Assembly (NCBI GenBank): GCA_026129465.1
Contig: JAHCIA010000001.1
Coordinates: 2,949,503 to 3,013,502 of the forward strand
Reading direction: 5' to 3'
Source: Flavobacteriales bacterium
GTDB lineage: Bacteria; Bacteroidota; Bacteroidia; Flavobacteriales_F; PHOS-HE28
DNA: 64,000 nt
The notes under the pieces were generated by a model. The model worked only from the letters and a program-made list of their open reading frames with translations, was not told the origin of the DNA and made no database searches. Positions within the stretch are counted from its first letter, which is position 1. Every line of letters begins with the position of its first letter. The position numbers and the translations under genes were made by a program. This document shows, piece after piece, positions 35,697 through 43,024 of the stretch.

Positions 35697-36623
35697 ATGG
35701 ACCGCCGCGCCCGCGCGCACGCCGCGCTGTTCACGGTCAACTTCATCTACGGCGTCAACTACGTGGTGGCCAAGGGCCTGATGCCGGCCGTGTTGGGTCC
35801 GGGCGGCTTCATCGTGCTGCGCGTGCTGGGCGCCGGGGCGCTCTTCTGGCTCATGCGCGCCTTCCTGCCCGAACGCGTTTCGCCGGCTGACCTGGGCCGC
35901 CTCTTCCTCTGCGCGCTGTTCGGCGTGGCGCTCAACCAGCTGATGTTCTTCCATGGCCTCATGCGCACCACGCCCATCAATTCCAGCATCATCATGGTGG
36001 CCACGCCCATCCTGGTGCTGGTGCTCAGCGGCATCCTGCTGCGCGAACGCATCACCTGGACCAAGACCCTTGGCGTGGCGCTCGGGGCGGCGGGCGCGCT
36101 CACCCTCATCGCCCTCAAGCCCAAGGGCGCAACCGCCGGCCCCACCGTGCTCGGCGATCTCTTCATCCTCATCAACGCCACCTCCTACGGCATCTACCTG
36201 GTGATCGTGAAGCCGCTCATGCGCAAGTACACCGCCGTCACCGTGATGAGCTGGTGCTTCCTGCTGGGCACCTTCCTCGTGCTGCCCTTTGGCTGGCGCG
36301 AAGCCCTGGAGGTGGACTGGCCGGCCCTCACACTGCCCATCTGGTCGGCGCTCGGCTTCGTGGTGGTGGTGGTCACCTTCGTGGCCTACCTGCTCAATAC
36401 CTGGGCCTTGCGCCACGTGAGCGCGAGTGTCGTGGGCACCTATATCTACATGCAGCCCGTGCTGGCGGCGGTCTTCTCCTGGCTCTTCATGCGCATCGGT
36501 CCAGAGCGCCTCGGCATTCCCGGCAGCTATGACGCCACGCTGGGCTGGCCGCAACTCCTGTGCGCCGCCGCGATCTTCCTCGGCGTTCATCTGGTGGGCA
36601 GAGCGGATCGGATGGCCCGATGA
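35697..36623 (+). CDS. EamA/DMT family transporter
   Basis: This 308-residue protein has about ten hydrophobic segments in two EamA halves (residues about 5-140 and 155-300). Recognisable points are NFIYGVNYVVAKGLMP at the start, MFFHGLMRTTPINSSIIM in the first half and WALRHVSASVVGTYIYMQPV in the second, which is the usual end-of-repeat motif. By family it is a drug/metabolite superfamily exporter; the substrate cannot be predicted. It ends only 4 nt before an inverted repeat that bounds the four-helix-bundle cassette. Confidence 0.88.
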   Translation: MDRRARAHAALFTVNFIYGVNYVVAKGLMPAVLGPGGFIVLRVLGAGALFWLMRAFLPERVSPADLGRLFLCALFGVALNQLMFFHGLMRTTPINSSIIMVATPILVLVLSGILLRERITWTKTLGVALGAAGALTLIALKPKGATAGPTVLGDLFILINATSYGIYLVIVKPLMRKYTAVTVMSWCFLLGTFLVLPFGWREALEVDWPALTLPIWSALGFVVVVVTFVAYLLNTWALRHVSASVVGTYIYMQPVLAAVFSWLFMRIGPERLGIPGSYDATLGWPQLLCAAAIFLGVHLVGRADRMAR

Positions 36624-36627
36624 CGAA

Positions 36628-36658
36628 GTGGCAAGTGGCCAGTTCGCCAGTTGGCAAG
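36628..36658 (+). repeat. Left inverted repeat of the four-helix-bundle cassette
   Basis: Begins AGTGGCAAGTGGCCAGTTCG and is complementary to 37103-37133 at 28 of 31 positions. It lies just after the stop of the EamA gene and 22 nt beyond the stop codon of the cassette gene. Confidence 0.75.
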
Positions 36659-36680
36659 GAGAGTTGCGCGGCGGAATGGA

Positions 36681-37058
36681 TCATTTCCGTGGCTTGAGTA
36701 CCCATTTGGCCGGGTTCTCCATCATGCTGTTCAGCATCACGCCGACCTCTTCGCAGCGCCTCACCAGTTCATTGTGCCGCACATGCTCCATGAAACCGCA
36801 TGCCATCGCAAAGTCGAGATGGACCAGCGTTTCGGTGTTCTCGGTATCCGCGTCCGTGAGCTTCGCGATGAATGCCGCTTCATACCGGCGCTTTCGATAT
36901 GCCTCGGCAAGGTTGGTACACACCCCCCTGCTGCTTCGGTGTATCTGGTCCGTGAGTGCGTAGCGTTCCTCTTTGGGGAACTGCTTGGTCAAATGGAATA
37001 TGTCCATCGCCAGGCTGAACGCCTTCTGATGGATAATGAGATCCCTGAACGTTCCCAT
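36681..37058 (-). CDS. Four helix bundle protein (23S rRNA intervening-sequence family)
   Basis: The start at MGTFRDLIIHQKAFSLAMDI gives a 125-residue protein with the family signature (TIGR02436 type): a DLxxxxKA start, LTKQFPKEERYALTDQIHRS at about residues 23-42, SSRGVCTNLAEAY, and two further long helices. Homologues are encoded inside IVS elements of 23S rRNA genes, and also stand alone in many Bacteroidetes genomes. Their biochemical role is unclear; RNA binding has been suggested. The gene is antisense to the leader region of yicC and is enclosed by the 31-nt inverted repeats. MNFGTPKKHV at 37088 is an alternative upstream start. Confidence 0.85.
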   Translation of the reverse strand: MGTFRDLIIHQKAFSLAMDIFHLTKQFPKEERYALTDQIHRSSRGVCTNLAEAYRKRRYEAAFIAKLTDADTENTETLVHLDFAMACGFMEHVRHNELVRRCEEVGVMLNSMMENPAKWVLKPRK

Positions 37059-37102
37059 GACATGCTTCTTTGGTGTCCCGAAGTTCATGTGGATCGCGGT
37101 AC

Positions 37103-37133
37103 TCGCCAACTTGCGAACCGGCCACTTGCCACT
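37103..37133 (-). repeat. Right inverted repeat of the four-helix-bundle cassette
   Basis: Ends GGCCACTTGCCACT on the + strand. It contains the TTG at 37126-37128 that is correctly spaced to act as the -33 element for yicC. Confidence 0.75.
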
Positions 37134-37154
37134 CTCTCCGCACGGATACCTTTG
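37126..37154 (+). promoter_or_regulatory. Candidate promoter of the yicC-gmk-nadD operon
   Basis: TTG at 37126-37128 and a perfect -7 box TACCTTTG at 37147-37154 are 18 nt apart. The -7 box is followed by CCGC, as at the giant-adhesin promoter. The yicC ATG is 16 nt downstream, leaving a very short leader. The TTG lies inside the right inverted repeat of the neighbouring cassette. Confidence 0.55.
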
Positions 37155-37170
37155 CCGCACTTCAAGCGGG

Positions 37171-38040
37171 ATGCTGCGCTCCATGACAGGATTCGGCCGC
37201 GCCGAGGGCGTGGTGAACGGCCGCAAGGTCACCGTGGAGGCGCGCGCGCTCAACAGCCGGCAGCTGGACCTCTCGGTGAAGACCCCCGGCCTGTTCCGTG
37301 AGTTGGAGATGGACCTCCGTGCCCTGGCCGCCGATGTCGTAGTGCGCGGCAAGGCCGATCTGACGGTGACCCAGGAAGGCACCGCCGAACAGCGGCGCGC
37401 CGCTTTCGATCGCGAACTGATCCGATCCTACCACGAGGAGTTGCGGGCCATCGCGGAAGAAGTGGCGCCCGGGGAGCGCAGTGATCTGCTTTCGCTCATC
37501 CTGCGCCTGCCCGATGTGTTGACCACTGCGACCGACCGCATCGATGAGGCCGGCAAGGAGGCGCTGCTCGCCCTGGTCAGTGAGGCCTTGCGGGGCTTCA
37601 ACGAGTTCCGCGCGAGCGAGGGGTCGAAACTGCGCGAGGAACTCGCCGGCCGGGTGGGCGCCATCGGGGAGCTGCTCGGAGAAGTGGAGGGCTTGGATGG
37701 CGCCCGCATGGACCGGACCCGCGATCGTCTGCGGGGCAAACTCGCCGAACTGAAGGTCGAAGTGGACCCCGAGCGCTTTGAGCAGGAGTTGGTCTTCTAC
37801 CTGGAAAAGCTCGACATCACCGAAGAGAAGATGCGGCTGCGCACACACTGCGACTACTTCCTGGAGACCATGGCCTCGGGATCCAACCAAGGGCGCAAGC
37901 TCAACTTCATCACCCAGGAGATGGGCCGCGAGATCAACACCCTGGGCAGCAAGGCCAACGATGCGGTCATCCAGCGTTTGGTGGTGCGCATGAAGGACGA
38001 GTTGGAGAAAGTGAAGGAGCAGGTGCTCAATGTCCTTTGA
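37171..38040 (+). CDS. yicC: YicC family endoribonuclease-like protein
   Basis: The open frame starts at 37036, but the ATG at 37171 gives the invariant family N-terminus (MLRSMTGFGRAEG) and lies just behind a -7 box. The 289-residue product has the YicC_N domain (VEARALNSRQLDLSVKTPG) and the C-terminal DUF1732 domain (KMRLRTHCDYFLETM and GRKLNFITQEMGREINTLGS). YicC proteins are RNases implicated in small-RNA turnover in other bacteria. It overlaps or abuts gmk, a conserved neighbour pair in many genomes. Confidence 0.92.
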   Translation: MLRSMTGFGRAEGVVNGRKVTVEARALNSRQLDLSVKTPGLFRELEMDLRALAADVVVRGKADLTVTQEGTAEQRRAAFDRELIRSYHEELRAIAEEVAPGERSDLLSLILRLPDVLTTATDRIDEAGKEALLALVSEALRGFNEFRASEGSKLREELAGRVGAIGELLGEVEGLDGARMDRTRDRLRGKLAELKVEVDPERFEQELVFYLEKLDITEEKMRLRTHCDYFLETMASGSNQGRKLNFITQEMGREINTLGSKANDAVIQRLVVRMKDELEKVKEQVLNVL

Positions 38041-38053
38041 GCGACCACCGGCC

Positions 38054-38623
38054 ATGGAAGCGCGCGGCAAGCTCCTGATCTTTTCGGCTCCTTCGGGCGC
38101 TGGCAAGACTTCCATCGTGCGGCATCTGTTGGATCAGGACCTGGGCCTGGCCTTCAGCGTGAGCGCCACCACGCGTCCCAAGCGCGACAATGAGGTGGAC
38201 GGCCGCGACTACTGGTTCATCAGCGAGCAGGACTTCAGGGCGCGTATCGTCGCAGGCGAATTCGTGGAATGGGAGGAGGTCTACCCCGGCCGCTTCTACG
38301 GCACGCTTCGCAGCGAATTGGAGAGGATCTGGTCCGAAGGCCATCACGCCATCTTCGACATCGACGTCATCGGCGGGCTGGACCTGAAGGAGGTCTACCA
38401 GACGCGCGCGCTGGCCGTCTTCGTCAGCCCGCCTTCCCCAGCGGACCTGGAGAAGCGCTTGCGCGAGCGCGGTACGGAGAATGAGGATTCCCTGCGGGTC
38501 CGCATCGACAAGGCCATGCACGAATTGACCTTCGCCGACCGTTTCGACGCGGTGATCGTGAACGACCAATTGGACCGTGCCTGCCGCGAGGCGGAGTCGA
38601 TGGTCCGCCGATTCCTGCACTGA
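38054..38623 (+). CDS. gmk: Guanylate kinase
   Basis: From MEARGKLL at 38054 the protein has 189 residues. It shows the P-loop FSAPSGAGKTSIV, the GMP-binding SATTRPKRDNEVDGRDYWF, GEFVEWEEVYPGRFYGT, and FDIDVIGGLDLK. It converts GMP and ATP to GDP and ADP. A start at 38030 (MSFERPP) is also open and would overlap yicC by 11 nt; the later start matches the usual distance from N-terminus to P-loop. The stop shares one base with the nadD start (TGATG), so translation is probably coupled. Confidence 0.93.
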   Translation: MEARGKLLIFSAPSGAGKTSIVRHLLDQDLGLAFSVSATTRPKRDNEVDGRDYWFISEQDFRARIVAGEFVEWEEVYPGRFYGTLRSELERIWSEGHHAIFDIDVIGGLDLKEVYQTRALAVFVSPPSPADLEKRLRERGTENEDSLRVRIDKAMHELTFADRFDAVIVNDQLDRACREAESMVRRFLH

Positions 38624-39213
38624 TGCGCATCGGCTGTCTCTTCGGCACCTTCGATCCGCCGCACAAGTCGCATGTGGACCTGGCCCGCCACATGCTGCAC
38701 GCCTGCGGGCTGGACCAGGTGTGGTTGGTGGTGACGCCACAGAACCCCTTCAAGCAGGACAGGACCCTCACCCCCGACGCGCACCGCCTGGCCATGACGC
38801 GGCTGGCCGTGATGGGGGAACCCGGTCTATCGGCCAGCGGCTTCGAGTTGGACCTGCCCAAGCCCAACTACACGGCGGACACCCTGCGCTTCATGCGCCA
38901 ACGCTGGCCGGACCATGTCTTCGACCTGATCATCGGCAGCGACAACCTGGCCACACTGCACCGCTGGAAGGACCCCGACAAGATCCTGGAGCACCACCGT
39001 GTGCTGGTGTACCCGCGCGAGGGGCTGCGCGAGCACCTGACCGCCACGAATTACCAGGGCCACCCGGGGGTGAAGGTGGTGAACGAGGCACCCCTGCTGC
39101 CGGCTTCCTCCACCGACGTGCGCGCGGGCATCCGGGCTTGGCGCACCGTGGATGGCAGCGTGCCCCCGGCCGTGCTGAGCTACATCCGCCAGCACGGACT
39201 CTACGGCTCCTGA
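38623..39213 (+). CDS. nadD: Nicotinate-nucleotide adenylyltransferase
   Basis: This 196-residue enzyme has the nucleotidyltransferase motif GTFDPPHKSHV at residues 8-18, TPQNPFKQ, DLIIGSDNLATLHRWKD at about 102-118, and SSTDVRAGI in place of the ISSTxIR motif. It adenylates nicotinate mononucleotide in NAD synthesis. It is the third gene of the yicC-gmk-nadD operon, and its 3' end overlaps that of the convergent uridine kinase gene by 13 nt. Confidence 0.92.
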   Translation: MRIGCLFGTFDPPHKSHVDLARHMLHACGLDQVWLVVTPQNPFKQDRTLTPDAHRLAMTRLAVMGEPGLSASGFELDLPKPNYTADTLRFMRQRWPDHVFDLIIGSDNLATLHRWKDPDKILEHHRVLVYPREGLREHLTATNYQGHPGVKVVNEAPLLPASSTDVRAGIRAWRTVDGSVPPAVLSYIRQHGLYGS

Positions 39214-39848
39214 GCCTGCCGCACGGGCATGGTGATGGCGCTGAGCAGGTGGTCGCTGAGCACCCGAAGCGCGCGCTCGAAGCCCTGCTCGTTCACCACG
39301 TGCAGGTCGCAGAGGTGGCGGTAGGGCAGCAGGTATTCCCGATAGGCGGGCAGCACATGGTGCTCCCATTGGTACATCACCTCGCGCTCCCCGTAGCCGC
39401 GTTCTTCGGCATCGCGCCGCAGCCGGCGGTCCAGCTGGGAACGCTCACTCGCCTCGATGAACACGCGTAGATCGAGCAGGTCGCGCACGGGGGCGTGGTG
39501 CAGCAGGAAGAGTCCCTCCACCAGCACCACCGGCGCGGGCAGCATCTCCACCACACCGGCTTCCCGCCCCGCGTTGTTGAAGGTGTATTCCGTTCGCCGC
39601 ACGGGAAGGCCGGCGAGCAGCGTACGCAGATCCGCGGCGAGGGCATCGAGGTCAACGGCCGTGGGCAGGTCGAAGTTCACCTGGCCATTGGTGTCGCGGG
39701 CCTGGGCTTCGCGGGGCAGGTAGTAATCGTCCTGGCTCATCAGGCAGACACTGCCGGGTGGCAACCGATCGCGCAGGGCGCGCACCAGGGTGGTCTTCCC
39801 CGAGCCGCTGCCGCCGGCCACGCCCACCAGATAGGACCCCGATCGCAT
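39201..39848 (-). CDS. udk: Uridine kinase
   Basis: The 215-residue protein starts MRSGSYLVGVAGGSGSGKTT, with the P-loop at residues 10-18. It then has QDDYYLPREAQ, NFDLPTAVDLDALAADL, FNNAGRE, LVEGLFLLHH and IEASERSQLDRRLRRD, all expected of uridine/cytidine kinases of the PRK/URK family. The frame extends upstream to 40130, but a -7 box TACCTTCG lies only five bases before this ATG, so the transcript may be leaderless. Function: phosphorylation of uridine in pyrimidine salvage. Confidence 0.9.
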   Translation of the reverse strand: MRSGSYLVGVAGGSGSGKTTLVRALRDRLPPGSVCLMSQDDYYLPREAQARDTNGQVNFDLPTAVDLDALAADLRTLLAGLPVRRTEYTFNNAGREAGVVEMLPAPVVLVEGLFLLHHAPVRDLLDLRVFIEASERSQLDRRLRRDAEERGYGEREVMYQWEHHVLPAYREYLLPYRHLCDLHVVNEQGFERALRVLSDHLLSAITMPVRQAQEP

Positions 39849-39853
39849 GGGTC

Positions 39854-39861
39854 CGAAGGTA
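39854..39861 (-). promoter_or_regulatory. Candidate -7 box (TACCTTCG) very close to the udk start
   Basis: TACCTTCG on the - strand ends five bases before the udk ATG, so a start point about seven bases downstream would fall at or near the A of the ATG. Confidence 0.35.
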
Positions 39862-40025
39862 AACGGCGGGCCCGTCAGATGCTGCCATGCCGTTGCCCCG
39901 ATCCGGCCGCCGCTGGTCCGTCCCGATCGACCGCTGCCCACATCCCCCATGCGTTGGGCAAGGTCCGGGGCGTTTTGGCACAGGGTTGGAAAGGAGTGCG
40001 ATGCAGAGACCAGATCCAGAAAGCC

Positions 40026-40166
40026 ATGAACCATCCGATCGAGATCTACCAGAGGCTGAAGCGCCGCGCGCGCCGCCTGTTGATGAAGGGTGATGTGGAA
40101 CGCTACATGCGCACCCTGCGCGCGCTGCACGACCTGCGCACGGCCCCGCCCACGGCGATGGCCTGA
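40026..40166 (+). CDS. Small basic hypothetical protein, 46 residues
   Basis: An ATG at 40026 opens a 46-codon frame starting MNHPIEIYQRLKRRARRLLM and continuing through DVERYMRTLRALHDLR. It is strongly basic and predicted helical. It lies between the divergent udk gene and a good intrinsic terminator about 65 nt downstream, which supports transcription of this region. I do not recognise a family. Its reading frame is the 3' end of a longer antisense-type frame overlapping udk, so a chance ORF remains possible. Confidence 0.45.
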   Translation: MNHPIEIYQRLKRRARRLLMKGDVERYMRTLRALHDLRTAPPTAMA

Positions 40167-40232
40167 ACATATCCGGCGGTCCCCAGGGGTGGGGGCCGCT
40201 TTGGGCGAGAGCCCGGGTTTTGGTGAAAGGGG

Positions 40233-40268
40233 GCGGCGGGCTTTCGGAAGAAGGCCCGCCGCTGTTTT
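40233..40268 (+). terminator. Intrinsic terminator after the 46-residue ORF
   Basis: GCGGCGGGC (40233-40241) pairs perfectly with GCCCGCCGC (40254-40262) around a 12-nt loop and is followed by TGTTTTC. Confidence 0.6.
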
Positions 40269-40350
40269 CCTGCCCTACGCAAGCAAGGCTTTCCAGCGTA
40301 TCGCCTGCCCCCGGGGGATCCTTTTCGCCGGGCCGCCGTAGAAGGCCACC

Positions 40351-40527
40351 ATGACCAAGAAGGACAAAATAGCCTTCATCAAAAGCAGCAAGCGCAAAAC
40401 GCACGTGTACAACGACCTGTCCCGGTACACGGACCAGCAGCTCAACGAGGTCATCCGGGAGATCGTGCATGGACTGGTCCGCGAGAGTGAGATCATCGCC
40501 AATGCGTACATCAACGGATATCGTTAG
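40351..40527 (+). CDS. Small hypothetical protein, 58 residues
   Basis: An ATG at 40351 opens a 58-codon frame that starts MTKKDKIAFIKSSKRKTHVY and ends with a Tyr-Ile-Asn-Gly-Tyr-Arg tail at a TAG. It has a Lys-rich N-terminus and a long amphipathic helix (YTDQQLNEVIREIVHGLVRE). It is flanked by two terminator-like hairpins (40233-40268 and 40574-40604), so it looks like an independent small transcription unit. I do not recognise the family; the composition is that of a real cytosolic helical protein rather than of a GC-rich shadow frame. Confidence 0.6.
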   Translation: MTKKDKIAFIKSSKRKTHVYNDLSRYTDQQLNEVIREIVHGLVRESEIIANAYINGYR

Positions 40528-40573
40528 CGGCATGCGTGCGCCCTGCTGAAGGCGGAAGCACACAGGTAGCGAG

Positions 40574-40604
40574 GCCTCGTACGGAAGTACGGGGCTTTGT
40601 TACT
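40574..40604 (+). terminator. Intrinsic terminator after the 58-residue ORF
   Basis: GCCTCGTAC and GTACGGGGC form a 9-bp stem with one G-T wobble around a GGAA loop, followed by TTTGTTACTT. It lies 46 nt after the small ORF's stop codon. Confidence 0.6.
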
Positions 40605-40617
40605 TCAGGTCCCCGCC

Positions 40618-41364
40618 TCACCACAGGAAGGTGAAGGCGTTCGTCCAGCGGTAGTTCAGCCCGGGCACGCCGGGGGCCATCTTGGTGTCCTGTTGCAGGT
40701 TCAGACGCGTGTCGAAGGCCCAGCGGCGGGTGACGCGGAAGCGCAGTTGGGCCTCCAGCGCCACGCGGTGGTCGCTGATGTCGCCGATCAGGGGCTGGTA
40801 GTAGAGGATGGCCGTGAACTGCGTGTGCGGTTCCAGCTTGAACGAGGTGGAGAGGTAATGGCTCAGCCGCAGGTCGTTGTAGCGAAGCTCATTCACGCGG
40901 TCCACCTCGTGCTCGAACATCAGGGAGCTGCCCAGCGCCAGCCGCATCGCATCGGTGTTGCGCACCACGATGCGCGGCCCGGCGCCCGTCACCCAGCGCA
41001 CGTCGATCCGCAGCGGCTTGTTGTACTGCAGCTGGGTGTAGGCCTCCCAGTGTACCGGCCCACGCCAGGCGCGCTGGTAGCGCAGGTGCTGGAAACCCGT
41101 GTTGGTGAAGGCGTTGTCCTCCACCTTGTTCAGGTTGAAGTCCGTGATGACGAACGCGCGGTGGATGCCGTGGATGAACTGCAGCCCGCCGTTGGCGCCC
41201 AGCTCGGTGCTGCGCTGGGTGTTCTCCACCACGTTGAAGCGCAGGCTGGCGTGCGCGGCCCAGCGCGAGGTGTCGTCCTCGAAACGCTTGTTCTCGATGT
41301 TCACCACCTGCGCCGTGGCGGTCAGGGGAAGCAGGGCCAGCAGAAGCGGGAGGCAGACGCGCAT
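40618..41364 (-). CDS. DUF481-like outer-membrane beta-barrel protein
   Basis: The ATG at 41364 gives a signal peptide (MRVCLPLLLALLPLTATAQ) and a 248-residue protein. The remainder consists of alternating amphipathic strands rich in Tyr, Trp and Phe, ends in a C-terminal Trp, and includes FQHLRYQRAWRGPVHWEAYT and NKPLRIDVRWVTGAGPRIV. This pattern resembles DUF481 (salt-induced outer-membrane protein) family members of Bacteroidetes. No enzymatic motif is visible. It is monocistronic as far as I can see, with the next upstream gene ending 90 nt away. Function unknown. Confidence 0.7.
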   Translation of the reverse strand: MRVCLPLLLALLPLTATAQVVNIENKRFEDDTSRWAAHASLRFNVVENTQRSTELGANGGLQFIHGIHRAFVITDFNLNKVEDNAFTNTGFQHLRYQRAWRGPVHWEAYTQLQYNKPLRIDVRWVTGAGPRIVVRNTDAMRLALGSSLMFEHEVDRVNELRYNDLRLSHYLSTSFKLEPHTQFTAILYYQPLIGDISDHRVALEAQLRFRVTRRWAFDTRLNLQQDTKMAPGVPGLNYRWTNAFTFLW

Positions 41365-41454
41365 GGGTGGCGGCAAAGATCCCGGCGAGGAATGACAGGT
41401 CGCGGGGCTATGCGGGCCGCGCATCCACAGGGCGCGGTGGGCAGCGGGGTGGCC

Positions 41455-42975
41455 TTACTCCACCACCAGCTTGGCCCCTGCGATCCAGCGGGTGTTGTCG
41501 TGCAGGTGGATGTGGTAGAGGCCCGGGGAGAGCGAGGGGGGCAAGGCGGTCAAGATCGCTTCCTGCTTCGTGCCTCGCAGTTCGCGATGACCGCCTTGTG
41601 TCAAGCGTTCATCATGCACCAACCGCCCTGCCCCATCGGTTACCGTAATGCGCAAGGCGCCCTGCGGGGTGAAACCCTCTGGCAAGCGCACCTCCACTTG
41701 CAGGGGCATGCCGCGCGGCACGGGGTTGGGCCACACGCGCAGCGCGCCGCCCAGGTTGGTGATCTGCACCTCCATGCCGGTGATGAGGTGGCAGCCAGGC
41801 TCCAGGCAGCCGTACCCGTCCACCTTCACCACCCAAAGATCCTGGTCATGCACCCCGTTGGGCAGGGCGGTGCCCACGGCCACAAAGCCGCCGTCCGGCG
41901 TGGGCAGCACATCGCGGAAAAAGCCCCGGCCCTGTGGCATCTGATCATCCTGGTACTGGTAGAAACGCATCCACAGGCTGTCGCCCATGTTGGTGGTGCG
42001 CAACAGCATGCCGCTCTGGTAGGATTCCACCTGGAGGTTGGAGAGGTAATGCTGCCCGGCCGCGATCAGATCCCCGCCCGGTTCGATCTCCTTGACCGTG
42101 AAGAAGGTGCTGTTGAAGATCGCTTCGCCATAATAGCGATCCCAGAGCACAGCACCATCCGCATCCAGTTTTTTCATACAGGGCAGCGTTCGGTTCAGTG
42201 TGCTGGTCTTCACGCCCCCCGCGAACACCGGCAGACCATCGGCCAGGGTGGTCAGGTGGGCGTTGGGGCCGTCGTTGAAGGGTGATCCATAGGTGTCGTC
42301 CCAAAGCAACTCACCTTGCGCATCTACACGCAGCACCCATGGGTCGAAGACATTGAAAACGGGTTCGCGCTTGCCCCCCAAGTAGTAACCGCCATCCGGG
42401 GCCAGGTCCACTGTAATGATAAAGTCCCGTAGGCCGGGGTAGCCGTAGGTGCGCACCCATTCCAGGGTGCCGTTCGCATCGGTCTTCAGGAGGAAGCCGT
42501 CCAAAGACCCCGGACTATTCGTCTCACCACAAAGCACAAAACCACCGTCGGGTGTTTGTTTGGCCTGGCGGCCGATCCATGCAGCTGTATCGAAATCGAA
42601 CTCTATCAAGGTGTCCAGTTCACTGGTCGGGTTAAAGAAGATCATCGCCGGGCGCTGGATATCCCCTGGGTGGTAAGTGCTTCCACCTACCACCACCCTG
42701 CCATCCGTGGTCATATCAGAGCTGTTCGCCCAGCCTGCATAGGTGCTATGCACAGCCAAGGGACTGTGCCCCACTGAGAGGAACTCGCCGGATGGTGAAA
42801 GCCGGATCACTGCGGTCAAGAAATACAGCCATGGATCCTCAAAAAGACGGGTGGTGTGGACGGCCAGATACTCGCCGTCCGGCGCCAACTCCACCGACCA
42901 CCCACCTTGCGAAAGAAGTTGACCGAAGGTGTCGAACCGCTCATTGAAAGTGACCGTCTGGCCCGCCACCTGCAA
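41455..42975 (-). CDS. T9SS type A cargo protein with propeller-like repeats, frameshifted in its signal peptide
   Basis: The 506-codon open frame encodes repeated segments such as APDGGYYLGGK, TPDGGFVLCGET and TPDGGFVAVGTA, typical of delta-60/beta-propeller-like surface proteins. A type A sorting domain closes it (residues about 425-506, ending in a basic-hydrophobic strand and VVE). The frame lacks a normal start: position 42975 is an internal TTG. The native start is most likely the ATG at 43024, which directly follows the stop codon of the upstream gene (TAGATG). From it the frame reads MDLRRL and then TAG. Skipping one base at 43006 would give MDLRRLSGVPLACCLLLQVA, a textbook signal peptide, continuous with the long frame. 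As the sequence stands, the protein could not be exported normally. Function unknown. Confidence 0.75.
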   Translation of the reverse strand: MQVAGQTVTFNERFDTFGQLLSQGGWSVELAPDGEYLAVHTTRLFEDPWLYFLTAVIRLSPSGEFLSVGHSPLAVHSTYAGWANSSDMTTDGRVVVGGSTYHPGDIQRPAMIFFNPTSELDTLIEFDFDTAAWIGRQAKQTPDGGFVLCGETNSPGSLDGFLLKTDANGTLEWVRTYGYPGLRDFIITVDLAPDGGYYLGGKREPVFNVFDPWVLRVDAQGELLWDDTYGSPFNDGPNAHLTTLADGLPVFAGGVKTSTLNRTLPCMKKLDADGAVLWDRYYGEAIFNSTFFTVKEIEPGGDLIAAGQHYLSNLQVESYQSGMLLRTTNMGDSLWMRFYQYQDDQMPQGRGFFRDVLPTPDGGFVAVGTALPNGVHDQDLWVVKVDGYGCLEPGCHLITGMEVQITNLGGALRVWPNPVPRGMPLQVEVRLPEGFTPQGALRITVTDGAGRLVHDERLTQGGHRELRGTKQEAILTALPPSLSPGLYHIHLHDNTRWIAGAKLVVE

Positions 42976-43024
42976 CAGCAGGCAGCAGGCCAGCGGTACA
43001 CCACTATAATCGGCGCAAGTCCAT

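Larger units (their letters stand above)
36628..37133. mobile_element. Inverted-repeat-bounded cassette carrying a four-helix-bundle gene
   Basis: A 31-nt left arm (36628-36658) and a 31-nt right arm (37103-37133) are inverted repeats with 28 of 31 positions matching. Between them lies only the four-helix-bundle gene at 36681-37058. The architecture recalls the intervening sequences (IVS) found in some bacterial 23S rRNA genes, whose complementary ends enclose a gene of this same protein family, but here the unit is intergenic. Mobility is inferred; no transposase or target-site duplication was recognised. Confidence 0.55.
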
